Below are positions 26,935 through 39,429 of a DNA stretch of 64,000 bases, in pieces. Made by a program: the position numbers and the translations under genes. Within the stretch, counting starts at the first letter, position 1. Each line of letters opens with the position of its first letter. The notes below the pieces were generated by a model. That model was not told the origin of the DNA and ran no database searches. It was given only the letters and a program-made list of their open reading frames with translations. The stretch spans positions 231,001 to 295,000 of the forward strand of contig JAKCOZ010000060.1 of the NCBI GenBank assembly GCA_022605955.1, in the 5' to 3' direction. The DNA comes from Rallus limicola. Its lineage: Eukaryota > Chordata > Aves > Gruiformes > Rallidae.

Positions 26935-26993
26935 TTTGCTAATGTTAATTAGCAAACTAGTTGTTAGCATACTAATGTTGTTAATTAGCAAAC
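26935..26993. repeat. Duplicated homeodomain-type palindrome
   Basis: The arms TTTGCTAAT (26935-26943) and ATTAGCAAA (26948-26956) are perfect inverted repeats around GTTA. The right half, GTTAATTAGCAAAC, occurs at 26944-26957 and again at 26980-26993, so the unit has been duplicated 36 bp away with a 3-bp difference just upstream. Each copy holds the TTAATTAG homeodomain core. Confidence 0.7.
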
Positions 26994-27820
26994 AATCTAA
27001 AAAGCAGCATATGAAGCCAGACTGTCACCTAGCGAGATGGTGTCGTTTGCAACAGGTGAGTTGTTTTTCTTTTTTCAAATATGACACTGTTGACTTAATT
27101 TTCTATTCTAATATTAATGCAAATAAATCCCAAATAGCTTCACAAAATTAAACTGATGTACATATTCATCAGTGAAATATAACCACCTCCAATGTAAAAT
27201 GTTGCCACTGTTGAATACCGCCTACCATACCTAATTAATTTTTGGGAGGGGAAATGCAGAATTTAATTGCCTAAAGGCAGATGTGCAGTTCCTTCTAGTG
27301 CGTTCTGAAATTGTAACCCTTAATGTGGCTAAGCAGTATCCATGTGAAATTTTAAACTGGAAATTTATATTCTCCAACAGGGACACAGTCATACTAAAAA
27401 AGCCAGTTGAAAGGTCTTCTATACCAGGAGCAGAAGACAGTTACTCGGTGATAGGGCACGTCATACTTTTTAACATTGCCCTTCCTTCTGTGCCCTGTGT
27501 GAGGTATTAAAATATATTATTTTTTGCTGCTGTTGCCTCAGTAAACTGTTTATCAAGTCATCTTGGCTTTGTGTTTTGAAGTGAACTAAGTATTTAACTT
27601 TAACCTATTAAAAATCATATATTATTATAACTCTGGAACAAGACACCCTGCCCTAATGTCTCCCAAGGTTTCATTGTATTTTCATTCCTTATACACTGAA
27701 ATATTTATTTATATATCTATTTATTCATTCATTTATTTTTGTGAGACTGTGCATCTTGAAAATGTCCTTACAAGAAGAATGGTTGCCCCAGCATAATAGC
27801 AAAATTTGAACAGCAAAGGA

Positions 27821-27848
27821 ATAAAAATAAAATAAATAAATAAATAAG
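27821..27848. repeat. (AAAT)n microsatellite
   Basis: A short tract of AAAAT/AAAT units, about seven in number, with the last four uninterrupted. Confidence 0.9.
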
Positions 27849-28799
27849 TTACTTAGCATGACTGGATTATTGCTCTCAGAACTACATAATTTAAAATACA
27901 ATGCTAGAATCCACGAGGGAAAATCCAGATGGTTAGCAAGTCCCTATACAGCTACCGTCTCATGAAATTACTCGCCCTAACCCAAAGGCTTCTTTTCCAT
28001 TTTATTCAAGTTCGTATGAGAACGTGACTTTAAAAGGTACCCTAATGTAGCTGAGAGGCAGTGTCACAGGAAGCCAATTTGTAGAATGCCTGTATATTAG
28101 TAACTAGATTATTCTTCTTGTAAAGCTCATGAGAAATTCAGATGTTCTGGGAACGCCTATGCTAGTTTCACTGGAGTCAAATGACTGATGCTTTACAACT
28201 TCATATGTTACCCCATTAGTGCTTTGTTGACTCTGCTAGCAGCTCCTGACAAGGACTTCCCTGTATCTCACATGCAGGTGGAAATGCTACATAACATTGC
28301 TCTGTAGTGCAAATCTGCAAGAGGGAGGAAAGAGGTTGCATTGAACTCAGGAGTGCATTGTGGCAGAGTATCTTCTCCCTCCTGAAGGACAATTGCAGGG
28401 CAGGAAGGAAGAAGCAGAAACAGCTGGATCCTTATAAAAAAGGGATGTTTTGGCTGCAGGAAGAGTTTCCCATCACAGGTAGATCTTCAGTCTTTCTGTA
28501 CTCTCACCTGCTGCACGTGGTAGCATGCCACCAGGAGAGGCAAAGCACCACCACTGCTCTTGAACAGATGTTGAAAGCCACATCCTTACTACCTTTATCA
28601 TGCACCTCACCATAGGGTGGAGAGAACTGTTGGGTACTGATAACTTCGTGGTTCTTAACACTTTCTTGGGTACTTTACATGCCCCTTGAACCCGCAGTCA
28701 GGATTTTACAGACTCTCCTCCCACCCCCCCAACCCCAGCAGATATGATGTCTTAGACTATTCATTACCAACCTTGTCACTCACTGCCCCTGGATGAAAG

Positions 28800-29090
28800 G
28801 GCTCTATGAAGTGCGGACGCGGCTCAGATACGCATGTCTGGGCATGGCTGAGGAGGATTATGCTGCATAACAATGTCACGCACGGATTATATCCCGCCAC
28901 GTTATGTAGGTGCTGGCCAGCCTGCTCTGCCTCCTTCAGAGGTCACGAGGCCTCAAGTCTGTTCTCAGTGCACAGACAAAATCTAAATCTCAGTGTCGCA
29001 CTCACGCTTACTCCCGCTGTAATTAATTATCTCGCCAGTCTCACCAGTGGAAGAAGCATTGAGGCCTTTTAATTAAGCTTTTTCTGGATG
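28800..29090. promoter_or_regulatory. Strong candidate conserved non-coding element or enhancer
   Basis: This is the most CpG-rich non-repeat segment of the window. I count 13 CpGs between about 28814 and 29033 (for example in 'gtgcggacgcggctcagata', 'gtcacgcacgg', 'cccgccacgtta' and 'cgcactcacgcttactcccg'), inside DNA that otherwise rarely keeps CpG. It then runs into homeodomain-type cores TAATTAATTA (29020-29029) and TTAATTAA (29069-29076). No transposon sequence is present. An 88-codon frame (28806-29072) covers it but shows no domain. Retained CpGs with TAATTA cores are common in deeply conserved developmental enhancers. A small unmethylated island or an exon of an unannotated transcript are alternatives. 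Confidence 0.45.
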
Positions 29091-29309
29091 TGTCATATTG
29101 TATTTCTGATGTATAAAACATTCAGAAGGTAAATTCTTTCATACATCAGCCTATGCCTAGTTTGGTGCTAGATATATTTTTAAAAATTATTTTAAGTTTG
29201 AAATCAGGGCATACTTCGGCACATCCATACACTATCTATTGCCTTCATTCTCTTCGCAGCCATATACTCAGATTTTCCTTAGAATAAAGTTTGCTTGTTT
29301 CATGGAAAA

Positions 29310-29331
29310 TTTTTTTTTTTTTTTTTTTTTT
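29310..29331. repeat. Poly(T) run of 22
   Basis: An uninterrupted run of 22 T. Two overlapping frames read through it as a phenylalanine run and are not genes. No CR1 or other retroposon body adjoins it that I can recognise. Confidence 0.95.
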
Positions 29332-29789
29332 AGTGGAAGTGCAAATCTCAGCAGAACTGGCAATTATTCTTTTGATTTTTGTGCTTTCAATACAGGATGT
29401 TTTCTGCATGCTTTTAAATGGATGTTGTGAAGTGGGTTTTAATCACTTATTCTACACTCCCTTGTGTAATACCTTCTCTATAGCTTAAATGTAATTTCCC
29501 CCTACAGTTTTAGTCATCCTTCATTTAGCAAACCATTTCTTTCCTTCTTTAGCCTGTGCTCTGAAGGATGTTGAAATTACCATAGCTCTCACTGTTTTAC
29601 AGTTTTCTATCTATACAGCATAAAGTGTTTTTATCATTAAATAATACATCTAAATACCGGTAAATTAATACATTTATATTTTACTGACTGTTGTATTTCC
29701 TGAAGCAGGTGTCAGACCAGACCACTAAAATGATCTGATTTGGGGGATATTTTCAGGTGAGCTTGCATTCTGAAAAAAAAAGTGAATTT

Positions 29790-30150
29790 CTTGAGCGCAT
29801 ACGAAACTATTTACTTGAATGCTGTTCCTTTGTATATGATGGCATTGTAAAATGATTCATGTAAAGTCTGCCCTTATTTGTTTGAAATAGTCAGCGCCTG
29901 GAGAACTCACTGGTTTAATTGGGAGTTTGAAGGCATTCTGTATGGAGCAGGATGAGGTCTTTTGACATGTTTCAGCCCAGATTGAATCTTTACAGCTGAG
30001 CTACAACCCATGAAAAACATGGCTTTATAATGGAAATGCTGACACAACCTTTCAATTAGAGTAGTGTTAACTGCATCATTATAATTAGGGACGCGCTGAC
30101 CCTCTGAAAACTCTGGTTTTCAGATCAGGAGAAGGTATTATCCTTTAGCT
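29790..30150. promoter_or_regulatory. Candidate conserved non-coding element
   Basis: A repeat-free block with clustered homeodomain-type sites and CpGs (near 29794, 29801, 29895, 30092 and 30094). Notable are CAATTAG at 30053-30059, TAATTAG at 30082-30088 and a TTTATAATGG-like posterior-HOX/CDX-type site near 30023. It lies 0.7 kb from the candidate at 28800-29090, so the two may form one regulatory block. The motifs are visible; conservation and function are inferred. Confidence 0.35.
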
Positions 30151-33100
30151 GGTCACTAGCCGAATTTTTCTAAATCCAGAGAAAGCTAACTGATTAAAAG
30201 TATGTTGTCCAAAACTTGGTTTATTGACAGAATAAAAAAAATAAAGATTTTTCCTAGTCCCTATAGTTAGTTTAAGTTACAAATATACCTTCTTAAATAT
30301 ATTATATGAAAAACAAATTGCTATTTAAAAAAAGAAGAAATGGAAAAAAGGATGATTCTGACTTGGTATCTTGCACTTTAAACCAGACTATCACTCTAAT
30401 ACATCAAACTAATAACAGAAATCTGTGTTGCTTTATTTTTATTTTTCAATTAATCTCTTCATATAGAGCAATGTAAAATATTTGGTAGGTATGCAGTTTG
30501 CCAACCATTTTGAAAAGCCTACAACTATGAACTATTTAAAGAGCCCAAAACCTAAAACTTAGCAAAATTGGAGACAGCTGAAAACTTTAGCACAAGAATT
30601 GCAAAAAGGCAAACTTGTTTGTAACAAAGTCAGTGCAGTTCATTGAGGGATGCTGTGGTCCATGAGCCATTTCTGGGAAAAAAGCATCCCACCGCTTTGT
30701 TAGTCATCACTGTGTTCCAAATCTGCAGTCTTAAAGTGAGCTGTGAGGCACGGAGCTGTGGGAAACTTTGCTTATGTCTATATTTGTCTACAGACTTACT
30801 GAAGAAACTGAAAAATGAATCAACAAAAAGCTATTTTCACTAGATTAGAGGTACTGCATTTAACTGTCAGCATTAAAAAATTCTGACTTACAAATATTAG
30901 CACAGTTAATTACAGTTCATTTTAAACATTGGACAACTTTTTGATAACTTTATAACTTTTGCTTTGTAAGTGTATTTTCTGCCTCTTTTAACTTTCATTC
31001 TTTCTATATTTTTTCCCCTTATTTATCACAGGAAACTATTAACATATTAAGGGTATGAAACCAAATGCTCTGATGCTAAGGAAGACAAAGACCTGACAAC
31101 GTATTCTTTGTTCAGCCTCTATCTGTGTGTATTACAATAGATTTTCTTTAATTATATGATCACATGCTATTTTTTTCTCAGCTTTTTTGGGTCTAGGATG
31201 AGCAGCATCCCCTAAACAGTAATTTGTGGGGTTGCACCCTGTTTACTAAACTCTAATCCAAACTCTTAACACTTTTAACAGAAAGCTTAAATTAATCTTT
31301 GTCTTTTCCCTGAGACTTGCTGCCATACCTTCATGAACAATGGGTAATATATTTTCTGCAACACTCAAGAGAGGTTTGGGGCTACGGTCATCACAATTTT
31401 TATCAAGTTTTGTTCCATCCACTCCAAGTCACAAGCATTTGATTTTTCAATACACTTTGCATTAGGTGGAATCAGACAGACTCAAATTCTAGCCCGTGCT
31501 AACACAAAGTCTTAGGGTTTCTCTAAATCAGCAGGCTCACCAATTATTCAAAAAGAAAACAAGAGATATAAAAATACTAATAATTTATTAAACGTCTGCT
31601 TAAATATTCACCGTTAGTTTACCTCCTTCAAAGTAGAGTTTTGCTGTGACACTAGAGTTAGCACAAAATCAACTGCCTACAGATACGCTCTCTCCTTGAC
31701 TAATGTTTTTTAGTTTTACTTCTAGGAGGAAGCCTAACAAACCCAAGATTGTGGCCATGATGCTGTTGAGACCTAAGTTAATTTCTCTGTAGTTTGCACG
31801 TTGACATACCAGCTTCAACAAGTACCTTCACATCATGGTACCTGGTAGGACAGACATATTTTACCACTGGATACATGAGTGCTGTAGAAGAAGAGCAGTT
31901 TTGCACATCGCCTTTGATCAGTAGTCACAGCCCTTTCAGTCTGTATTTTGTAGCTTCAGCAAAATATAATCCAGAGTTCTATGATCAACATTTTTCTCGA
32001 CAAGAAAAGCACCACTCAGACCCACAGCAATGACCATCCTCTGCATGTAATAAGGCAGAGAGCTGGGGGGGGGGAAAGGGAGTGAAGTGCACTATGAAGT
32101 AATTAAAGGCTATAACACACTCACACTGAGTTGAATTAAGGTTTCAATTACAATCTTAATTATGGAATTTCTAACATCTGGGCAGAATGTCACTGTACAG
32201 AGAGTCTTTGCTCAAGGTAGACACGTGCCAAATTTCTTGGGAAGCCTGCAGTAGACAATGTGACTATTTGGTTTTAATAATAGATACAGTCACTTTGTAG
32301 AAGGAATAGTGTAAGTGGTGGTTTTGATTGTCCATTTTATTTGGGTTTTCTTAAAGCAAACTCAGCACTCTGCTGAAAGCTTTCCATGTGACATCGTATT
32401 CGCAATTTTTCAGATCATTGCAAACCTTCACTATAAACTTCATTGATGGCTTGAGTCAATCTTTTAACTGAAAAAAAGTTTTCTTCTGGTATCTGTCTGA
32501 AAATAAACAATCAAAAAAAGACAGGAGACACTCCTTTCTGTCTTGATTTGTGGATGTTTGATAACAGCTCAGGGCAAGGACTATTGAGAGCCCTTTAGCT
32601 CATTGTTGCTGAGATGCAGGTGCTTGACTGGGCAGTGCTCTTTTCTGAGCTTTTATATCTCAATTCCACCCTTGCTCTCCAGGCTTGGTTGTCTCCAGCC
32701 ATGGCTTTGAGTCCACCCTGCTTCTTTCTCTGTAACCTTAGTCCAAACCTTTCCCTTTGCAGCCCTCCAGACTTCAACATCCAGACGTCCATGCCACCTT
32801 GCTTGTCTAGCAACCTCACGCTGCTTTTAATCTTTTTTTTTTTTTCTTTCCAGTTTCTGCATTCCCTTTTCTCTTTGTCTGGTCCATCTCCCTACATTTC
32901 TTCCAGCTTTTCTCCAAACTTAATTGCTCTTTCCCCATCCTTTACACTATACTTCATATACAACTACGAGTTTTGTTCTTTCTCCTCCCCACTACTTTCC
33001 TAGATCAAGTCAACAACATTAATTGTTCTTTCTCTGTGAATATGGTTTGGTTGGTTGGTTTTTTTTTACCCTGTATTCAAAATATATCCTTTTCATTCCT

Positions 33101-36100
33101 CCTGCTACCAGGAGGTACTTTCTGAGATGGAAATATTTTTGACCTGGGTTAGGAGGCCAGCAATCACAGTGACCTAAAGCAACCAGTGCAGGTTTATAGG
33201 AAGGTACTGCTTGGTCCCCAGAGGTCCGAACAGAGCATGTGTAATACATACACATAAATTTTGCAAATTTATTTGCCAATCATGACTTTTCTGACCACGA
33301 TGCACAAACTGCTTCTAAAAGATGTGTAACTTAAACGCCAATTTGGTTTTCCTCTGGGAGCAGCACAAGGCATATCCCTGATACAAATGCAATTCTCTAA
33401 CTTATTAGGCTCTAAGAATTTGTATGAATTTTAAGTGTTACTTAAGCACAGATAGACCTAGGTATTTTATCTAAACTTCCCCCTTAAAAAAAAAACCAAA
33501 CTGTCTTGCCCCCAGGCAAACACATAGCAGAGAAAATCAGAATGTAGAGTTTGGAAAGTTTACAAACAAAAAAGGAAGAGGTGGCAAGTTCTATCAAACC
33601 TGGCTCAGGCATCTATGTATGTCACAGTTTGCGCACATTACTCAGTGTCAGAGATTTTTATGGGTAGCATTTCATGTTTTGGTCTCCACAGCATAGATCC
33701 TCATCTCTTACATCAGTCCTGCTGCAGAAAGTACTGCGTGCTGAAATTGTGACAGGTGAACATGTTAAATTTACACTTCAATGCTTTTTATTGGCATCAA
33801 TGAAGACTAAAAACCTAAAAAAAAAGCCCTCTCATAAAAATAACCAGATAACCTTGATTTCAGCTGAGAAGAGCTCCACCAGAATTTGCCATGCTGGAGC
33901 TCTCACACAGCACCCATAAGAAGTCAGCATAGTTTAAGAGGCTGACCTATAAGTGCTGGGGCCCTTCTTGTAACAGAGCTGCCTCTCTGGTGTGTCGTGG
34001 CATTAAGAAATTTACAGATATGCTCATCTGGGGATAGAAGACTTGTCTTTTTTGCCGTTTTTCTTTTTTTCCCACAAGTACTTTGAGATTGGTAGTTGGC
34101 AGTTGCTAGCGCCTTTGAGGTCATACAGGGTTTGCTTCTCCTTTTTCTGAAGAAGCAAAAGTTCAGTCCATGGTCTCAGACCCGATCTTCCTTAAAGAGA
34201 AAGTATTTAAGACAGATATCATATCCTGTGATATTTTGAGGGTTTTTTTTGTTGTTGTTTCTGTTCCTTGAAAAATAAACAGGAGTTCAAAAAAGTTTCT
34301 CTTTGTATTTTCAAATTTACAGTAGTACTTTTGTGGGCCAATAGCAGACTTCAAAAAAAAAAAAAATCTTAAAATAATGAACTATGGTATTGTGAGGAGA
34401 ATTCTCACAATACACATTTCAATAATCTAGTTTCCACTGGCTGCCTAAGTTGCCATCATTTCTATAACAGATTCACATGTGAGGTTGAACTTAATCGCAT
34501 TCTAGTCAATAAAGAAGGTTCCCACTTCAATCCAGTGAGCAGTTTATGGGAAACACACTTACTCAAGTGTAATAGATTTGATTCGATTCTTTCACTTGAA
34601 GCTTTATTTTCTACTACAGAAGTTCTCCAGCAGTTGAATATTAAGATTCAAGAACCCTGAACCCTTCAGCATATTCTGCAAGAATTACCAAATCATTCCA
34701 GTACAAAGATAGAGCGATTATTTGAAAACCATAAGTCTGATGGAAAACACAGATCAGAGACAATAAAACCTGCATTAGGTCATATTGATTTTGTAATGAA
34801 ACCTCATTTGTGTCTCTATCACTGGAGTGTCCTCCCCACGGTAGATGTTGAGATATTTCTGAAGGGTTAAACAAGAGGATACCACAGAACAAGTAGGCGG
34901 ATACATTCTCAGATATTTGGACAAACAAAAAGTTCATTGTTGGACATTTCAGTGAGTGGAAAACCCAAAACATTTTAATTGAACAAACAACTCAAACTAG
35001 CATTTTGTAAGAAACAGCTCTTAGTAGAAGAGGGTCCATCACTTTCTCTACTGGTTCCATATTTTCTCTTTTTTAATTTCTCATTCTCTGCTTCAGCTCT
35101 CTCTCAGTATATTTATTAACTTCATAGATTTTAAGAAAAAAAAACAAAGGTAGATAAAGAACACAAATGAAAAGATGAAAAACTTCCAAAACACATTATG
35201 ATGTTAATAACAAAAGTTGACGCCACCAGTGCTTTGCAGTCTAATCTTCCCTAATCATTAGCAGCCCATGCTAAGCTGTGCTATCCTTTAATCGTTTTGA
35301 ACCAGTTATATATTTTATTATGCCAATATCAGGAAGTTTCATGACAGAATAGTCCCAGTAAACCTGAAAAGAAATGCTGTCCTAAATTATGATTTGTCTG
35401 AAAAGTAGAAATTTAAAAAGTGTGACCAGATATAAAATAAAACTCATTTCTGATTTGTAGTCATGGTAGCTTCTGAATGGTTCATGCCTGTATCAAAAGA
35501 TTGATCTCAAGTGCTCATTGACTAATACATATAAGCAGCTTCTGTTCCCAAACAACTAAATAATCTGGAGGATTATTTATAACACACACGGCATTGTTTA
35601 TCCACTCAAATCAGGTTCTTTTTCATTCCAGCAGTCATTTAATTACTTATTTGCTGTTTATCTCAAATGGATGATCAAAAAATACTGATAACTTTCAGCA
35701 ACTGGCATTTGATAACCTTCCCTGATCGGTATCTAGTGACTGGTGAACAGGATTTAAAGACTTGACACAGAAATAAAGGCATTCTGTATAGAGGAAAACA
35801 GGGCTTTTCCTGCATGAAGCAGAGTCTATAAAGTCTTTTGAATAACAACAAGAGTCTATGGCTATCCACTATATGCTTAGTGCCAACCTGTACTGGCTCA
35901 AACTGTCAAGATAAAGGTTTGTTCACTGTAGTGAATTAGATTTTTGTTAGTTTGAGACAGATTGCTATGTTTGAAGAGTCAACAACATGACAAATAATTC
36001 TTTTAAGCCCTCTTTTTATGTTTATTATGTGTTAAGATAGTATATCCATGACTTCTGAAAACTGTGTATAATACCAGATATCTAATTATATACTATATTT

Positions 36101-37885
36101 TTAATTTGAGCATCAGCTGTTTAATGTATTCTCTGTTCTCCCTTGTGCAGTTCAAATAAACCTTCCTTATGTTACACATACAAGCTATTTCCAAACGAGT
36201 CATCATATTTAAAGTGCAGTCTAATGAAACCTTATTTTAAGAATATTTTTGTTTGCCAAATTGAATGTTCCAGGGAAAGTTCTGGTGTGTATTGCTATGT
36301 TAATGATACTGGTAGATTCTAATATATAATTATTTGAATCAAACTTTTGAAACAAGCAGCTTTTAACAATTTTTTAATATTTCCATTTTATCTTAAGTAC
36401 CAGATGTCAGGGACTCAAAAAATGTGTTTATTTTGGTCTTTTGGTCCTTCAGAGATTTTTTTCTGACTCAATATCACTAGGCTCTTGTGGATATGTATTT
36501 AGCCCTATTGAGTGAACAAGCTTTAAGGAGCAGCAATCTGTGTTCTTCTAAAATGAATGGTTAGGCCACCTGCACTTTTGGAAAAATCTCGAAGAGCTAG
36601 GGGAAAAAAAAAAAAAAGAAAGAAAGAAAAAGTTACACAAACCTAGGCATTGCCCCAGAGCAAATTAGGAGAACATGTATTGCAGTTTTCTACTGCTTGT
36701 AGTGGGCAGAGCATCTTATGACAAGGAAGCTCATAGTGGGTAACTCTGGAGTAATCTGTCACAGAGGAAGTTTCTTCCAAACCCTCCCAATACACCCTAA
36801 AGCATATGTTCTATATACTTTAAATTAAACACTCTGATGTAACGATGGCTTTTCTCATTTACTGTGTAAACATATAATTGGTGTAATTCTTAGATGTGCT
36901 CTTAGCGTGCTCAACATTTAGGAAACACAAGTCTATAATAAAAGGATGTCACTGCTATTTTAAATTAAACTTGTTCCCTATTGTTATCAGAAGAGCAGCC
37001 TGTAAGGACACTGCCAGCAGATTTCATTTAGCAACAGGAAGAACAAAGTGGCCTTAAAAGAGTTCTAATTTTTCGCATGTTCATACAGTGTTGACATCTA
37101 TTCCCATGAAATCCAACAATGACACATTAAGACTTTGTGGGGCATAGGGAGGTTTCTTTTTCTAACCTTAGCATACTAAGTAGCCAGCTGAGATTGAGGA
37201 AGGGCTCGTTGTGCATGATAATGGCATACATGCTTTCTGCTGATATTTTCTTGGCAGTGTGATCTTAAAGAAACACCACAGATGATCCATTCTATGGTCT
37301 AGAAGTGAGAAATCAGAATATATAATGGAAGCACAGGTAATTCTAGGGATACATACCAGCACAGGCTGAATTTGTCAAATAAAAATAAATTCAATATATT
37401 CTTTTCCCAAGTTGCAGCAAAAGATGGTGTGTTTAGCTAATTCCAGAAGCAGTGGGGTGTTGCTATAAAACAATACTGAGGGTGCAGTCGCCATGTAAAT
37501 ATACAACAACAGTAGCACTGCAAAAAGAGCACTGTATCACTGATGAATAGTATTCTTAGAGCTGTTGTGAGTTTTTGTAAACTGGAGAGAAAGATGGCCA
37601 AGCAGAGAATAATTTGCAAACACAAACTTTGGAGAGAGGCCACAGAAGTGACTCAAACCTCTTTAATGAAAGCAAATTGCCAGAAGAAAGTGCTGCAGAA
37701 AGAAATGACAAGAGCAAAAATGTAAGTATAACTAGCAGATCTCAAGGAGGATCAAGTAGTTAGGAGAACGACTGATGGGCTGAACTGGCTTTTGTAAAAA
37801 GTGTTACCTAATCTAAAAAAACCCCAACAAACAGTTGCTCAGAAAGATGTATCCAGCCTTCACATGGAGCAGGTAAGCCTGTATT
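30151..37885. other. Long anonymous non-coding stretch
   Basis: About 7.7 kb with no gene, RNA or LINE piece that I can support. Simple-sequence spots: G-run of 10 at about 32065-32074, GGTT units near 33043-33060, A-run near 34353-34366, AAAG units at 36604-36632. The frame 34641-34973 (110 codons, minus) and the frame 32614-33003 (129 codons, plus) lack recognisable domains. The latter crosses a pyrimidine-rich tract. A segment around 35210-35350 has closely spaced TAATC/TAATCATTAG motifs and may be a weak regulatory candidate. Confidence 0.6.
34387..34413. repeat. Perfect 10-bp inverted repeat (hairpin)
   Basis: The arms GTATTGTGAG and CTCACAATAC are perfectly complementary and enclose a 7-base loop (GAGAATT). 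The central GAGAATTCTC is itself a palindrome. The stem is too short for a typical microRNA precursor. No T-run follows it directly. Confidence 0.8.
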
Positions 37886-37955
37886 TCACAGAATCAAAGA
37901 ATTGTAGGGCTTGGAAGAGACCTCAAGAGATCATTGAGTCCAACCCCCTTTTGTT
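37886..37955 (-). mobile_element. CR1 LINE, very short 3' end
   Basis: The reverse complement of a CR1 terminus of about 70 bp: 'cacagaatcaaagaattgta', 'gggcttggaagagacctca', 'tcattgagtccaaccccct'. The copy is severely 5'-truncated. The flanking 37956-38891 shows no gene or repeat. Confidence 0.88.
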
Positions 37956-38891
37956 AACACATTTCAGCCACTACAGTGGAGGAAAATGTGGCCACATGCA
38001 CCTTCATCACATGGATGGAAATCTGGCCATAAATGAATTGAGTGAAATTTTTCCCTTTTCACACCTGATGATATTTTCAGGACCAGTCCAAGTTCACAAC
38101 ACAAACAGTAGATGATTAACCAGAATTTTTTTTGGTCTACAAAATATTTTTGTGAAGGAAATTGCAAGGGGTCCAACTGGGGATGCTGAAGCAGCTGCTG
38201 CAGAGAACTGTATAATTAAAGGACCTGGGGCAAAATAAATGTTATCTATCTAGAAATTGCAAAGAATCAAATTATTGATGTTGAATTTGTCCAAAGATCT
38301 GTGAGGACTCTCTCAGTAAAAAAACCAAAATTTTAATGTTGACTGAAAGAGAACTGAAAAATGGGAGAAAAACTTCAGCAGAGTCAATATATTCCACATC
38401 ACTGGTGTGGTTCATTAAAATGGTACTTAAGCATATGGATGTTTCTATTTTCTTGATAGATATGTCAACTATACAAAAAGTTAAGAAAAAGCCATAAGAA
38501 AAAAACAAACCATAATGCACTGAACTTCTACTAATCCTTCCACAAAGCTATTAAGCCAAAAAGGAGACATAACTTGCAGAAGAGCTGTCCCTTGTGAAAT
38601 ATGTGTACATTTTAAAGTGTGAATTACATTATAAAACGCATTTTAATGGACCTGTACACTGCAAATTAATGTGTTGTCTTGTTCCACATATTCTACAGGC
38701 AGGAGTTTGTACTGAGATTTTCTATTCTTACTATGGTTAAGATTTACTTTCAGGACTTCAGAATTACATTATTTGGGTGTGATTTTTGAACATGAGGACA
38801 CACTTAAAATAGCAAATTGAGGTGATTTCTGTGGGTATGCTATGAAAACCTTTGCCTTTGTATATGATCCGTAAACAGAAACACAACTTAT

Positions 38892-38960
38892 GATAGAATC
38901 ATAGAATAGTTTGGGTTGGAAGGGACCATTAAAGGTCGTGGAAGGGCATTCCAGCCAACA
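38892..38960 (-). mobile_element. CR1 LINE, very short 3' end
   Basis: The reverse complement of a CR1 terminus: 'gatagaatcatagaatagtt', 'tgggttggaagggaccatta', 'aaggtcgtgg', then a decayed 'attccagccaacat'. It lies 0.9 kb from another short minus-strand CR1 tail at 37886-37955, in the same orientation. The following 38961-39429 shows nothing recognisable. Confidence 0.9.
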
Positions 38961-39429
38961 TAATAATCTTTCCTGCTTTACTTCATTGCTTAAAAGGAAC
39001 AGCACAGGAGCCTCAGCATCCCTCATTACTGGGAAATGAGTGTTAATGCAAAGGCAGAGCTTAAATGTGGTATGGTGGACAAGGAAAGGGGTGAAGTAGG
39101 AACAGTCACTACAACTAAGCTGCCCACATGGCTGCTTGTTTGTAAAGAGACAAGCTATAGTTGTAAATTCTCGATTATCAGTTCACAAGCCAGGAGCACA
39201 CAACTATGAAATCCTCATTTGAAACATGCGGTACTTCAGCTTGCAAATTCATGAATATTTCACATGCTATGCAAACAGAGCAGCAAACAGAGCAGAGACC
39301 TCCCGGGACAGCAAATGTTCTGATTTTTAAGTAAGTGTGGGCTAAAGAAGGGGACTTTTCAGATTTTGAGCAGAAGAACAAACTAAAAAAACCCCAAATT
39401 TATACTATTTTCTTAGTGTGCATTCAAGG

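Larger units (their letters stand above)
25009..28799. other. Anonymous non-coding stretch
   Basis: About 3.8 kb without a gene I can support. Frames of 60-100 codons (25131-25391, 25489-25749, 28307-28615) have no domain. The part from about 27890 to 28260 keeps about six CpGs (near 27914, 27956, 27972, 28013, 28022 and 28153) and is repeat-free, so it may be a weak regulatory candidate. An A/T-rich repeat lies at 27821-27848, and a small duplicated palindrome at 26935-26993. Confidence 0.6.

Noticed and set aside
29310..29331. Poly(T) as the tail of a processed pseudogene or retroposon
   Set aside because: No retroposed body or target-site duplication is recognisable on either side.
34387..34413. 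Hairpin as a microRNA gene or terminator
   Set aside because: The stem is only 10 bp, far short of a microRNA precursor, and bacterial-type terminators do not apply in this vertebrate DNA.
34641..34973. 110-codon minus-strand frame
   Set aside because: No domain or family resemblance, no splice context that I can support, and a length within chance for 64 kb on six frames.
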